This document shows positions 20,501-34,191 of a DNA stretch of 64,000 bases, piece after piece. The notes beneath the pieces are model-generated. The model did not search any database. It saw only the letters and a list, made by a program, of their open reading frames with translations, and was not told the origin of the DNA. The position numbers were made by a program, and so were the translations under genes. Origin of the DNA: Aphanomyces cochlioides (Eukaryota > Oomycota > Saprolegniomycetes > Saprolegniales > Verrucalvaceae); assembly GCA_019828595.1 (NCBI GenBank), contig JAHQRK010000016.1, positions 1,364,001-1,428,000 of the forward strand, given 5' to 3'. Each line of letters starts with the position of its first letter. The first letter of the stretch is position 1.

Positions 20501-23500
20501 ATGTTTGAAAGGTGTCATGCTCGTGTGGTGGACGACCAAGCATCAACTTGGTCCGAAATCAACACGCGAGAGTCCCAAGCATACCCCACAAAATGCATCT
20601 CGATGCCACTTTTTCTCCACTTTTGGTACCCACGTGCCACATGCATATCTCGACCCCATCGAGACACCCACTCGCCACGTCTGGCATGTTTGAAAGTGCT
20701 CGTGTGGTGGACGACCAAGCATCAACTTGGTCCGAAATCAACACGCGAGAGTCCCAAGCATACCCCACAAACTGCATCTCGATGCCACTTTTTCTCCACT
20801 TTTGGTACCCACGTGCCACATGCATATCTCGACCCCATCGAGATACCCACTCGCCACGTCTGGCATGTTTGAAAGTGCTCGTGTGGTGGACGACCAAGCA
20901 TCAACTTGGTCCGAAATCAACACGCGATAGTCCCAAGCATACCCCACAAAATGCATCTCGATGCCACTTTTTCTCCACTTTTGGTACCCACGTGCCACAT
21001 GCATATCTCGACCCCATCGAGACACCCACTCGCCACGTCTGGCATGTTTGAAAGTGCTCGTGTGGTGGACGACCAAGCATCAACTTGGTCCGAAATCAAC
21101 ACGCGAGAGTCCCAAGCATACCCCACAAAATGCATCTCGATGCCACTTTTTCTCCACTTTTGGTACCCACGTGCCACATGCACATCTCGACCCCATCGAG
21201 ATACCCACTCGCCACGTCTGGCATGTTTGAAAGGTGTCATGCTCGTGTGGTGGACGACCAAGCATCAACTTGGTCCGAAATCAACACGCGAGAGTCCCAA
21301 GCATACCCCACAAACTGCATCTCGATGCCACTTTTTCTCCACTTTTGGTACCCACGTGCCACATGCATATCTCGACCCCATCGAGACACCCACTCGCCAC
21401 GTCGCATGTTTGAAAGGTGTCATGCTCGTGTGGTGGACGACCAAGCACCAACTTGGTCCGAAATCAACACGCGATAGTCCCAAGCATACCCCACAAAATG
21501 CATCTCGATGCCACTTTTTCTCCACTTTTGGTACCCACGTGCCACATGCATATCTCGACCCCATCGAGACACCCACTCGCCACGTCTGGCATGTTTGAAA
21601 GGTGTCATGCTCGTGTGGTGGACGACCAAGCATCAACTTGGTCCGAAATCAACACGCGAGAGTCCCAAGCATACCCCACAAAATGCATCTCGATGCCACT
21701 TTTTCTCCACTTTTGGTACCCACGTGCCACATGCATATCTCGACCCCATCGAGATACCCACTCGCCACGTCTGGCATGTTTGAAAGGTGTCATGCTCGTG
21801 TGGTGGACGACCAAGCACCAACTTGGTCCGAAATCAACACGCGAGAGTCCCAAGCATACCCCACAAAATGCATCTCGATGCCACTTTTTCTCCACTTTTG
21901 GTACCCACGTGCCACATGCATATCTCGACCCCATCGAGATACCCACTCACCACGTCTGGCATGTTTGAAAGTGCTCGTGTGGTGGACGACCAAGCATCAA
22001 CTTGGTCCGAAATCAACACGCGATAGTCCCAAGCATACCCCACAAAATGCATCTCGATGCCACTTTTTCTCCACTTTTGGTACCCACGTGCCACATGCAC
22101 ATCTCGACCCCATCGAGATACCCACTCGCCACGTCTGGCATGTTTGAAAGTGCTCGTGTGGTGGACGACCAAGCATCAACTTGGTCCGAAATCAACACGC
22201 GAGAGTCCCAAGCATACCCCACAAAATGCATCTCGATGCCACTTTTTCTCCACTTTTGGTACCCACGTGCCACATGCACATCTCGACCCCATCGAGATAC
22301 CCACTCGCCACGTCTGGCATGTTTGAAAGTGCTCGTGTGGTGGACGACCAAGCATCAACTTGGTCCGAAATCAACACGCGAGAGTCCCAAGCATACCCCA
22401 CAAAATGCATCTCGATGCCACTTTTTCTCCACTTTTGGTACCCACGTGCCACATGCACATCTCGACCCCATCGAGATACCCACTCGCCACGTCTGGCATG
22501 TTTGAAAGGTGTCATGCTCGTGTGGTGGACGACCAAGCACCAACTTGGTCCGAAATCAACACGCGAGAGTCCCAAGCATACCCCACAAAATGCATCTCGA
22601 TGCCACTTTTTCTCCACTTTTGGTACCCACGTGCCACATGCATATCTCGACCCCATCGAGATACCCACTCGCCACGTCTGGCATGTTTGAAAGTGCTCGT
22701 GTGGTGGACGACCAAGCATCAACTTGGTCCGAAATCAACACGCGAGAGTCCCAAGCATACCCCACAAAATGCATCTCGATGCCACTTTTTCTCCACTTTT
22801 GGTACCCACGTGCCACATGCATATCTCGACCCCATCGAGATACCCACTCGCCACGTCTGGCATGTTTGAAAGGTGTCATGCTCGTGTGGTGGACGACCAA
22901 GCATCAACTTGGTCCGAAATCAACACGCGAGAGTCCCAAGCATACCCCACAAAATGCATCTCGATGCCACTTTTTCTCCACTTTTGGTACCCACGTGCCA
23001 CATGCATATCTCGACCCCATCGAGATACCCACTCGCCACGTCTGGCATGTTTGAAAGGTGTCATGCTCGTGTGGTGGACGACCAAGCATCAACTTGGTCC
23101 GAAATCAACACGCGATAGTCCCAAGCATACCCCACAAAATGCATCTCGATGCCACTTTTTCTCCACTTTTGGTACCCACGTGCCACATGCATATCTCGAC
23201 CCCATCGAGATACCCACTCGCCACGTCTGGCATGTTTGAAAGGTGTCATGCTCGTGTGGTGGACGACCAAGCATCAACTTGGTCCGAAATCAACACGCGA
23301 TAGTCCCAAGCATACCCCACAAAATGCATCTCGATGCCACTTTTTCTCCACTTTTGGTACCCACGTGCCACATGCATATCTCGACCCCATCGAGATACCC
23401 ACTCGCCACGTCTGGCATGTTTGAAAGGTGTCATGCTCGTGTGGTGGACGACCAAGCATCAACTTGGTCCGAAATCAACACGCGATAGTCCCAAGCATAC

Positions 23501-26500
23501 CCCACAAAATGCATCTCGATGCCACTTTTTCTCCACTTTTGGTACCCACGTGCCACATGCATATCTCGACCCCATCGAGATACCCACTCGCCACGTCTGG
23601 CATGTTTGAAAGGTGTCATGCTCGTGTGGTGGACGACCAAGCATCAACTTGGTCCGAAATCAACACGCGATAGTCCCAAGCATACCCCACAAAATGCATC
23701 TCGATGCCACTTTTTCTCCACTTTTGGTACCCACGTGCCACATGCATATCTCGACCCCATCGAGATACCCACTCGCCACGTCTGGCATGTTTGAAAGGTG
23801 TCATGCTCGTGTGGTGGACGACCAAGCATCAACTTGGTCCGAAATCAACACGCGAGAGTCCCAAGCATACCCCACAAACTGCATCTCGATGCCACTTTTT
23901 CTCCACTTTTGGTACCCACGTGCCACATGCATATCTCGACCCCATCGAGATACCCACTCGCCACGTCTGGCATGTTTGAAAGGTGTCATGCTCGTGTGGT
24001 GGACGACCAAGCATCAACTTGGTCCGAAATCAACACGCGATAGTCCCAAGCATACCCCACAAAATGCATCTCGATGCCACTTTTTCTCCACTTTTGGTAC
24101 CCACGTGCCACATGCATATCTCGACCCCATCGAGACACCCACTCGCCACGTCTGGCATGTTTGAAAGTGCTCGTGTGGTGGACGACCAAGCATCAACTTG
24201 GTCCGAAAATCAACACGCGATAGTCCCAAGCATACCCCACAAAATGCATCTCGATGCCACTTTTTCTCCACTTTTGGTACCCACGTGCCACATGCACATC
24301 TCGACCCCATCGAGATACCCACTCGCCACGTCTGGCATGTTTGAAAGTGCTCGTGTGGTGGACGACCAAGCATCAACTTGGTCCGAAATCAACACGCGAG
24401 AGTCCCAAGCATACCCCACAAAATGCATCTCGATGCCACTTTTTCTCCACTTTTGGTACCCACGTGCCACATGCACATCTCGACCCCATCGAGATACCCA
24501 CTCGCCACGTCTGGCATGTTTGAAAGGTGTCATGCTCGTGTGGTGGACGACCAAGCATCAACTTGGTCCGAAATCAACACGCGATAGTCCCAAGCATACC
24601 CCACAAAATGCATCTCGATGCCACTTTTTCTCCACTTTTGGTACCCACGTGCCACATGCATATCTCGACCCCATCGAGATACCCACTCGCCACGTCTGGC
24701 ATGTTTGAAAGGTGTCATGCTCGTGTGGTGGACGACCAAGCATCAACTTGGTCCGAAATCAACACGCGAGAGTCCCAAGCATACCCCACAAACTGCATCT
24801 CGATGCCACTTTTTCTCCACTTTTGGTACCCACGTGCCACATGCATATCTCGACCCCATCGAGATACCCACTCGCCACGTCTGGCATGTTTGAAAGGTGT
24901 CATGCTCGTGTGGTGGACGACCAAGCATCAACTTGGTCCGAAATCAACACGCGATAGTCCCAAGCATACCCCACAAAATGCATCTCGATGCCACTTTTTC
25001 TCCACTTTTGGTACCCACGTGCCACATGCACATCTCGACCCCATCGAGATACCCACTCGCCACGTCTGGCATGTTTGAAAGGTGTCATGCTCGTGTGGTG
25101 GACGACCAAGCATCAACTTGGTCCGAAATCAACACGCGATAGTCCCAAGCATACCCCACAAAATGCATCTCGATGCCACTTTTTCTCCACTTTTGGTACC
25201 CACGTGCCACATGCACATCTCGACCCCATCGAGATACCCACTCGCCACGTCTGGCATGTTTGAAAGTGCTCGTGTGGTGGACGACCAAGCATCAACTTGG
25301 TCCGAAATCAACACGCGAGAGTCCCAAGCATACCCCACAAAATGCATCTCGATGCCACTTTTTCTCCACTTTTGGTACCCACGTGCCACATGCACATCTC
25401 GACCCCATCGAGATACCCACTCGCCACGTCTGGCATGTTTGAAAGTGCTCGTGTGGTGGACGACCAAGCATCAACTTGGTCCGAAATCAACACGCGATAG
25501 TCCCAAGCATACCCCACAAAATGCATCTCGATGCCACTTTTTCTCCACTTTTGGTACCCACGTGCCACATGCACATCTCGACCCCATCGAGATACCCACT
25601 CGCCACGTCTGGCATGTTTGAAAGTGCTCGTGTGGTGGACGACCAAGCATCAACTTGGTCCGAAATCAACACGCGAGAGTCCCAAGCATACCCCACAAAA
25701 TGCATCTCGATGCCACTTTTTCTCCACTTTTGGTACCCACGTGCCACATGCACATCTCGACCCCATCGAGATACCCACTCGCCACGTCTGGCATGTTTGA
25801 AAGTGCTCGTGTGGTGGACGACCAAGCATCAACTTGGTCCGAAATCAACACGCGATAGTCCCAAGCATACCCCACAAAATGCATCTCGATGCCACTTTTT
25901 CTCCACTTTTGGTACCCACGTGCCACATGCATATCTCGACCCCATCGAGACACCCACTCGCCACGTCTGGCATGTTTGAAAGTGCTCGTGTGGTGGACGA
26001 CCAAGCATCAACTTGGTCCGAAATCAACACGCGAGAGTCCCAAGCATACCCCACAAAATGCATCTCGATGCCACTTTTTCTCCACTTTTGGTACCCACGT
26101 GCCACATGCACATCTCGACCCCATCGAGATACCCACTCGCCACGTCTGGCATGTTTGAAAGTGCTCGTGTGGTGGACGACCAAGCATCAACTTGGTCCGA
26201 AATCAACACGCGAGAGTCCCAAGCATACCCCACAAAATGCATCTCGATGCCACTTTTTCTCCACTTTTGGTACCCACGTGCCACATGCACATCTCGACCC
26301 CATCGAGATACCCACTCGCCACGTCTGGCATGTTTGAAAGTGCTCGTGTGGTGGACGACCAAGCATCAACTTGGTCCGAAATCAACACGCGAGAGTCCCA
26401 AGCATACCCCACAAAATGCATCTCGATGCCACTTTTTCTCCACTTTTGGTACCCACGTGCCACATGCATATCTCGACCCCATCGAGATACCCACTCGCCA

Positions 26501-29500
26501 CGTCTGGCATGTTTGAAAGTGCTCGTGTGGTGGACGACCAAGCATCAACTTGGTCCGAAATCAACACGCGAGAGTCCCAAGCATACCCCACAAAATGCAT
26601 CTCGATGCCACTTTTTCTCCACTTTTGGTACCCACGTGCCACATGCACATCTCGACCCCATCGAGATACCCACTCGCCACGTCTGGCATGTTTGAAAGTG
26701 CTCGTGTGGTGGACGACCAAGCATCAACTTGGTCCGAAATCAACACGCGAGAGTCCCAAGCATACCCCACAAAATGCATCTCGATGCCACTTTTTCTCCA
26801 CTTTTGGTACCCACGTGCCACATGCATATCTCGACCCCATCGAGATACCCACTCGCCACGTCTGGCATGTTTGAAAGGTGTCATGCTCGTGTGGTGGACG
26901 ACCAAGCATCAACTTGGTCCGAAATCAACACGCGAGAGTCCCAAGCATACCCCACAAAATGCATCTCGATGCCACTTTTTCTCCACTTTTGGTACCCACG
27001 TGCCACATGCACATCTCGACCCCATCGAGATACCCACTCGCCACGTCTGGCATGTTTGAAAGTGCTCGTGTGGTGGACGACCAAGCATCAACTTGGTCCG
27101 AAATCAACACGCGAGAGTCCCAAGCATACCCCACAAAATGCATCTCGATGCCACTTTTTCTCCACTTTTGGTACCCACGTGCCACATGCACATCTCGACC
27201 CCATCGAGATACCCACTCGCCACGTCTGGCATGTTTGAAAGTGCTCGTGTGGTGGACGACCAAGCATCAACTTGGTCCGAAATCAACACGCGAGAGTCCC
27301 AAGCATACCCCACAAAATGCATCTCGATGCCACTTTTTCTCCACTTTTGGTACCCACGTGCCACATGCATATCTCGACCCCATCGAGATACCCACTCGCC
27401 ACGTCTGGCATGTTTGAAAGGTGTCATGCTCGTGTGGTGGACGACCAAGCATCAACTTGGTCCGAAATCAACACGCGAGAGTCCCAAGCATACCCCACAA
27501 AATGCATCTCGATGCCACTTTTTCTCCACTTTTGGTACCCACGTGCCACATGCACATCTCGACCCCATCGAGATACCCACTCGCCACGTCTGGCATGTTT
27601 GAAAGTGCTCGTGTGGTGGACGACCAAGCATCAACTTGGTCCGAAATCAACACGCGAGAGTCCCAAGCATACCCCACAAACTGCATCTCGATGCCACTTT
27701 TTCTCCACTTTTGGTACCCACGTGCCACATGCATATCTCGACCCCATCGAGATACCCACTCGCCACGTCTGGCATGTTTGAAAGTGCTCGTGTGGTGGAC
27801 GACCAAGCATCAACTTGGTCCGAAATCAACACGCGAGAGTCCCAAGCATACCCCACAAAATGCATCTCGATGCCACTTTTTCTCCACTTTTGGTACCCAC
27901 GTGCCACATGCACATCTCGACCCCATCGAGATACCCACTCGCCACGTCTGGCATGTTTGAAAGTGCTCGTGTGGTGGACGACCAAGCATCAACTTGGTCC
28001 GAAATCAACACGCGATAGTCCCAAGCATACCCCACAAAATGCATCTCGATGCCACTTTTTCTCCACTTTTGGTACCCACGTGCCACATGCACATCTCGAC
28101 CCCATCGAGATACCCACTCGCCACGTCTGGCATGTTTGAAAGTGCTCGTGTGGTGGACGACCAAGCATCAACTTGGTCCGAAATCAACACGCGAGAGTCC
28201 CAAGCATATCCCACAAAATGCATCTCGATGCCACTTTTTCTCCACTTTTGGTACCCACGTGCCACATGCACATCTCGACCCCATCGAGATACCCACTCGC
28301 CACGTCTGGCATGTTTGAAAGTGCTCGTGTGGTGGACGACCAAGCATCAACTTGGTCCGAAATCAACACGCGATAGTCCCAAGCATACCCCACAAAATGC
28401 ATCTCGATGCCACTTTTTCTCCACTTTTGGTACCCACGTGCCACATGCACATCTCGACCCCATCGAGATACCCACTCGCCACGTCTGGCATGTTTGAAAG
28501 TGCTCGTGTGGTGGACGACCAAGCATCAACTTGGTCCGAAATCAACACGCGATAGTCCCAAGCATACCCCACAAAATGCATCTCGATGCCACTTTTTCTC
28601 CACTTTTGGTACCCACGTGCCACATGCATATCTCGACCCCATCGAGACACCCACTCGCCACGTCTGGCATGTTTGAAAGTGCTCGTGTGGTGGACGACCA
28701 AGCATCAACTTGGTCCGAAATCAACACGCGAGAGTCCCAAGCATACCCCACAAAATGCATCTCGATGCCACTTTTTCTCCACTTTTGGTACCCACGTGCC
28801 ACATGCACATCTCGACCCCATCGAGATACCCACTCGCCACGTCTGGCATGTTTGAAAGTGCTCGTGTGGTGGACGACCAAGCATCAACTTGGTCCGAAAT
28901 CAACACGCGAGAGTCCCAAGCATACCCCACAAAATGCATCTCGATGCCACTTTTTCTCCACTTTTGGTACCCACGTGCCACATGCACATCTCGACCCCAT
29001 CGAGATACCCACTCGCCACGTCTGGCATGTTTGAAAGTGCTCGTGTGGTGGACGACCAAGCATCAACTTGGTCCGAAATCAACACGCGATAGTCCCAAGC
29101 ATACCCCACAAAATGCATCTCGATGCCACTTTTTCTCCACTTTTGGTACCCACGTGCCACATGCATATCTCGACCCCATCGAGATACCCACTCGCCACGT
29201 CTGGCATGTTTGAAAGGTGTCATGCTCGTGTGGTGGACGACCAAGCATCAACTTGGTCCGAAATCAACACGCGATAGTCCCAAGCATACCCCACAAAATG
29301 CATCTCGATGCCACTTTTTCTCCACTTTTGGTACCCACGTGCCACATGCATATCTCGACCCCATCGAGATACCCACTCGCCACGTCTGGCATGTTTGAAA
29401 GGTGTCATGCTCGTGTGGTGGACGACCAAGCATCAACTTGGTCCGAAATCAACACGCGATAGTCCCAAGCATACCCCACAAAATGCATCTCGATGCCACT

Positions 29501-32500
29501 TTTTCTCCACTTTTGGTACCCACGTGCCACATGCATATCTCGACCCCATCGAGATACCCACTCGCCACGTCTGGCATGTTTGAAAGGTGTCATGCTCGTG
29601 TGGTGGACGACCAAGCATCAACTTGGTCCGAAATCAACACGCGATAGTCCCAAGCATACCCCACAAAATGCATCTCGATGCCACTTTTTCTCCACTTTTG
29701 GTACCCACGTGCCACATGCATATCTCGACCCCATCGAGACACCCACTCGCCACGTCTGGCATGTTTGAAAGTGCTCGTGTGGTGGACGACCAAGCATCAA
29801 CTTGGTCCGAAATCAACACGCGAGAGTCCCAAGCATACCCCACAAAATGCATCTCGATGCCACTTTTTCTCCACTTTTGGTACCCACGTGCCACATGCAC
29901 ATCTCGACCCCATCGAGATACCCACTCGCCACGTCTGGCATGTTTGAAAGGTGTCATGCTCGTGTGGTGGACGACCAAGCATCAACTTGGTCCGAAATCA
30001 ACACGCGATAGTCCCAATCATACCCCACAAAATGCATCTCGATGCCACTTTTTCTCCACTTTTGGTACCCACGTGCCACATGCACATCTCGACCCCATCG
30101 AGATACCCACTCGCCACGTCTGGCATGTTTGAAAGGTGTCATGCTCGTGTGGTGGACGACCAAGCATCAACTTGGTCCGAAATCAACACGCGATAGTCCC
30201 AATCATACCCCACAAAATGCATCTCGATGCCACTTTTTCTCCACTTTTGGTACCCACGTGCCACATGCACATCTCGACCCCATCGAGACACCCACTCGCC
30301 ACGTCTGGCATGTTTGAAAGTGCTCGTGTGGTGGACGACCAAGCATCAACTTGGTCCGAAATCAACACGCGAGAGTCCCAAGCATACCCCACAAAATGCA
30401 TCTCGATGCCACTTTTTCTCCACTTTTGGTACCCACGTGCCACATGCATATCTCGACCCCATCGAGATACCCACTCGCCACGTCTGGCATGTTTGAAAGT
30501 GCTCGTGTGGTGGACGACCAAGCATCAACTTGGTCCGAAATCAACACGCGAGAGTCCCAAGCATACCCCACAAAATGCATCTCGATGCCACTTTTTCTCC
30601 ACTTTTGGTACCCACGTGCCACATGCATATCTCGACCCCATCGAGACACCCACTCGCCACGTCTGGCATGTTTGAAAGTGCTCGTGTGGTGGACGACCAA
30701 GCATCAACTTGGTCCGAAATCAACACGCGAGAGTCCCAAGCATACCCCACAAAATGCATCTCGATGCCACTTTTTCTCCACTTTTGGTACCCACGTGCCA
30801 CATGCACATCTCGACCCCATCGAGATACCCACTCGCCACGTCTGGCATGTTTGAAAGGTGTCATGCTCGTGTGGTGGACGACCAAGCATCAACTTGGTCC
30901 GAAATCAACACGCGATAGTCCCAATCATACCCCACAAAATGCATCTCGATGCCACTTTTTCTCCACTTTTGGTACCCACGTGCCACATGCACATCTCGAC
31001 CCCATCGAGATACCCACTCGCCACGTCTGGCATGTTTGAAAGTGCTCGTGTGGTGGACGACCAAGCATCAACTTGGTCCGAAATCAACACGCGAGAGTCC
31101 CAAGCATACCCCACAAAATGCATCTCGATGCCACTTTTTCTCCACTTTTGGTACCCACGTGCCACATGCACATCTCGACCCCATCGAGATACCCACTCGC
31201 CACGTCTGGCATGTTTGAAAGTGCTCGTGTGGTGGACGACCAAGCATCAACTTGGTCCGAAATCAACACGCGAGAGTCCCAAGCATACCCCACAAAATGC
31301 ATCTCGATGCCACTTTTTCTCCACTTTTGGTACCCACGTGCCACATGCATATCTCGACCCCATCGAGATACCCACTCGCCACGTCTGGCATGTTTGAAAG
31401 GTGTCATGCTCGTGTGGTGGACGACCAAGCATCAACTTGGTCCGAAATCAACACGCGATAGTCCCAAGCATACCCCACAAAATGCATCTCGATGCCACTT
31501 TTTCTCCACTTTTGGTACCCACGTGCCACATGCACATCTCGACCCCATCGAGATACCCACTCGCCACGTCTGGCATGTTTGAAAGGTGTCATGCTCGTGT
31601 GGTGGACGACCAAGCATCAACTTGGTCCGAAATCAACACGCGATAGTCCCAAGCATACCCCACAAAATGCATCTCGATGCCACTTTTTCTCCACTTTTGG
31701 TACCCACGTGCCACATGCACATCTCGACCCCATCGAGATACCCACTCGCCACGTCTGGCATGTTTGAAAGGTGTCATGCTCGTGTGGTGGACGACCAAGC
31801 ATCAACTTGGTCCGAAATCAACACGCGATAGTCCCAATCATACCCCACAAAATGCATCTCGATGCCACTTTTTCTCCACTTTTGGTACCCACGTGCCACA
31901 TGCACATCTCGACCCCATCGAGATACCCACTCGCCACGTCTGGCATGTTTGAAAGGTGTCATGCTCGTGTGGTGGACGACCAAGCATCAACTTGGTCCGA
32001 AATCAACACGCGAGAGTCCCAAGCATACCCCACAAAATGCATCTCGATGCCACTTTTTCTCCACTTTTGGTACCCACGTGCCACATGCACATCTCGACCC
32101 CATCGAGATACCCACTCGCCACGTCTGGCATGTTTGAAAGTGCTCGTGTGGTGGACGACCAAGCATCAACTTGGTCCGAAATCAACACGCGAGAGTCCCA
32201 AGCATACCCCACAAAATGCATCTCGATGCCACTTTTTCTCCACTTTTGGTACCCACGTGCCACATGCACATCTCGACCCCATCGAGATACCCACTCGCCA
32301 CGTCTGGCATGTTTGAAAGTGCTCGTGTGGTGGACGACCAAGCATCAACTTGGTCCGAAATCAACACGCGATAGTCCCAAGCATACCCCACAAAATGCAT
32401 CTCGATGCCACTTTTTCTCCACTTTTGGTACCCACGTGCCACATGCACATCTCGACCCCATCGAGATACCCACTCGCCACGTCTGGCATGTTTGAAAGGT

Positions 32501-34130
32501 GTCATGCTCGTGTGGTGGACGACCAAGCATCAACTTGGTCCGAAATCAACACGCGATAGTCCCAAGCATACCCCACAAAATGCATCTCGATGCCACTTTT
32601 TCTCCACTTTTGGTACCCACGTGCCACATGCACATCTCGACCCCATCGAGATACCCACTCGCCACGTCTGGCATGTTTGAAAGGTGTCATGCTCGTGTGG
32701 TGGACGACCAAGCATCAACTTGGTCCGAAATCAACACGCGATAGTCCCAAGCATACCCCACAAAATGCATCTCGATGCCACTTTTTCTCCACTTTTGGTA
32801 CCCACGTGCCACATGCACATCTCGACCCCATCGAGATACCCACTCGCCACGTCTGGCATGTTTGAAAGGTGTCATGCTCGTGTGGTGGACGACCAAGCAT
32901 CAACTTGGTCCGAAATCAACACGCGAGAGTCCCAAGCATACCCCACAAAATGCATCTCGATGCCACTTTTTCTCCACTTTTGGTACCCACGTGCCACATG
33001 CACATCTCGACCCCATCGAGATACCCACTCGCCACGTCTGGCATGTTTGAAAGTGCTCGTGTGGTGGACGACCAAGCATCAACTTGGTCCGAAATCAACA
33101 CGCGATAGTCCCAATCATACCCCACAAAATGCATCTCGATGCCACTTTTTCTCCACTTTTGGTACCCACGTGCCACATGCACATCTCGACCCCATCGAGA
33201 TACCCACTCGCCACGTCTGGCATGTTTGAAAGTGCTCGTGTGGTGGACGACCAAGCATCAACTTGGTCCGAAATCAACACGCGAGAGTCCCAAGCATACC
33301 CCACAAAATGCATCTCGATGCCACTTTTTCTCCACTTTTGGTACCCACGTGCCACATGCACATCTCGACCCCATCGAGATACCCACTCGCCACGTCTGGC
33401 ATGTTTGAAAGGTGTCATGCTCGTGTGGTGGACGACCAAGCATCAACTTGGTCCGAAATCAACACGCGATAGTCCCAAGCATACCCCACAAAATGCATCT
33501 CGATGCCACTTTTTCTCCACTTTTGGTACCCACGTGCCACATGCACATCTCGACCCCATCGAGATACCCACTCGCCACGTCTGGCATGTTTGAAAGGTGT
33601 CATGCTCGTGTGGTGGACGACCAAGCATCAACTTGGTCCGAAATCAACACGCGAGAGTCCCAAGCATACCCCACAAAATGCATCTCGATGCCACTTTTTC
33701 TCCACTTTTGGTACCCACGTGCCACATGCACATCTCGACCCCATCGAGATACCCACTCGCCACGTCTGGCATGTTTGAAAGGTGTCATGCTCGTGTGGTG
33801 GACGACCAAGCATCAACTTGGTCCGAAATCAACACGCGATAGTCCCAATCATACCCCACAAAATGCATCTCGATGCCACTTTTTCTCCACTTTTGGTACC
33901 CACGTGCCACATGCACATCTCGACCCCATCGAGATACCCACTCGCCACGTCTGGCATGTTTGAAAGTGCTCGTGTGGTGGACGACCAAGCATCAACTTGG
34001 TCCGAAATCAACACGCGAGAGTCCCAAGCATACCCCACAAAATGCATCTCGATGCCACTTTTTCTCCACTTTTGGTACCCACGTGCCACATGCATATCTC
34101 GACCCCATCGAGATACCCACTCGCCACGTC
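14526..34130 (+). repeat. 179/185-bp satellite array, about 108 monomers
   Basis: 19.6 kb of head-to-tail monomers in one orientation, nearly identical in sequence. Two length classes, 179 and 185 bp, differ by 6 bp at the junction after TTTGAAAG. A small set of recurring variants marks monomers: GAGAGT/GATAGT, AGCATA/ATCATA/AGCAAA, AAAATG/AAACTG, CATATC/CACATC, GATACC/GACACC and CATCAAC/CACCAAC. Each monomer holds two short hairpins, a GGTACC and a CACGTG. A few monomers have unique indels (21403, 24207). Many overlapping ORFs appear only because stop codons are rare in the monomer; its length is not a multiple of three and frames rotate. Size, homogeneity and LINE content recall centromeric or other heterochromatic satellites. 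Confidence 0.97.
34117..34130 (+). repeat. LINE A target-site duplication, left copy
   Basis: CCACTCGCCACGTC precedes the LINE 5' end and recurs exactly at 41511-41524 after its 3' end. The satellite reads continuously if the LINE and one copy are removed. Confidence 0.93.
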
Positions 34131-34191
34131 ACTTCCGAATTTGCCTCGTACCCCTCAAGTCAAGAAGTTATCAAGTGCCGCCGCGCTCAAA

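Noticed and set aside
14526..34130. Hundreds of overlapping 60-240-codon ORFs in the satellite on both strands
   Set aside because: They arise because the monomer is stop-poor in several frames. Monomer length is not a multiple of three, so frames rotate from unit to unit, and the GAGAGT/GATAGT variant simply adds or removes a TAG. No sign of selection on any frame.
14526..34130. CRISPR-like or spaced repeat array
   Set aside because: The whole 179/185-bp unit is repeated with no unique spacers, and the context is eukaryotic.
33997..34191. Satellite-encoded N-terminal extension of LINE ORF1
   Set aside because: The frame is open by chance through the 5' UTR into satellite. The extension differs between A and D insertions, so ATG 34192 is preferred.
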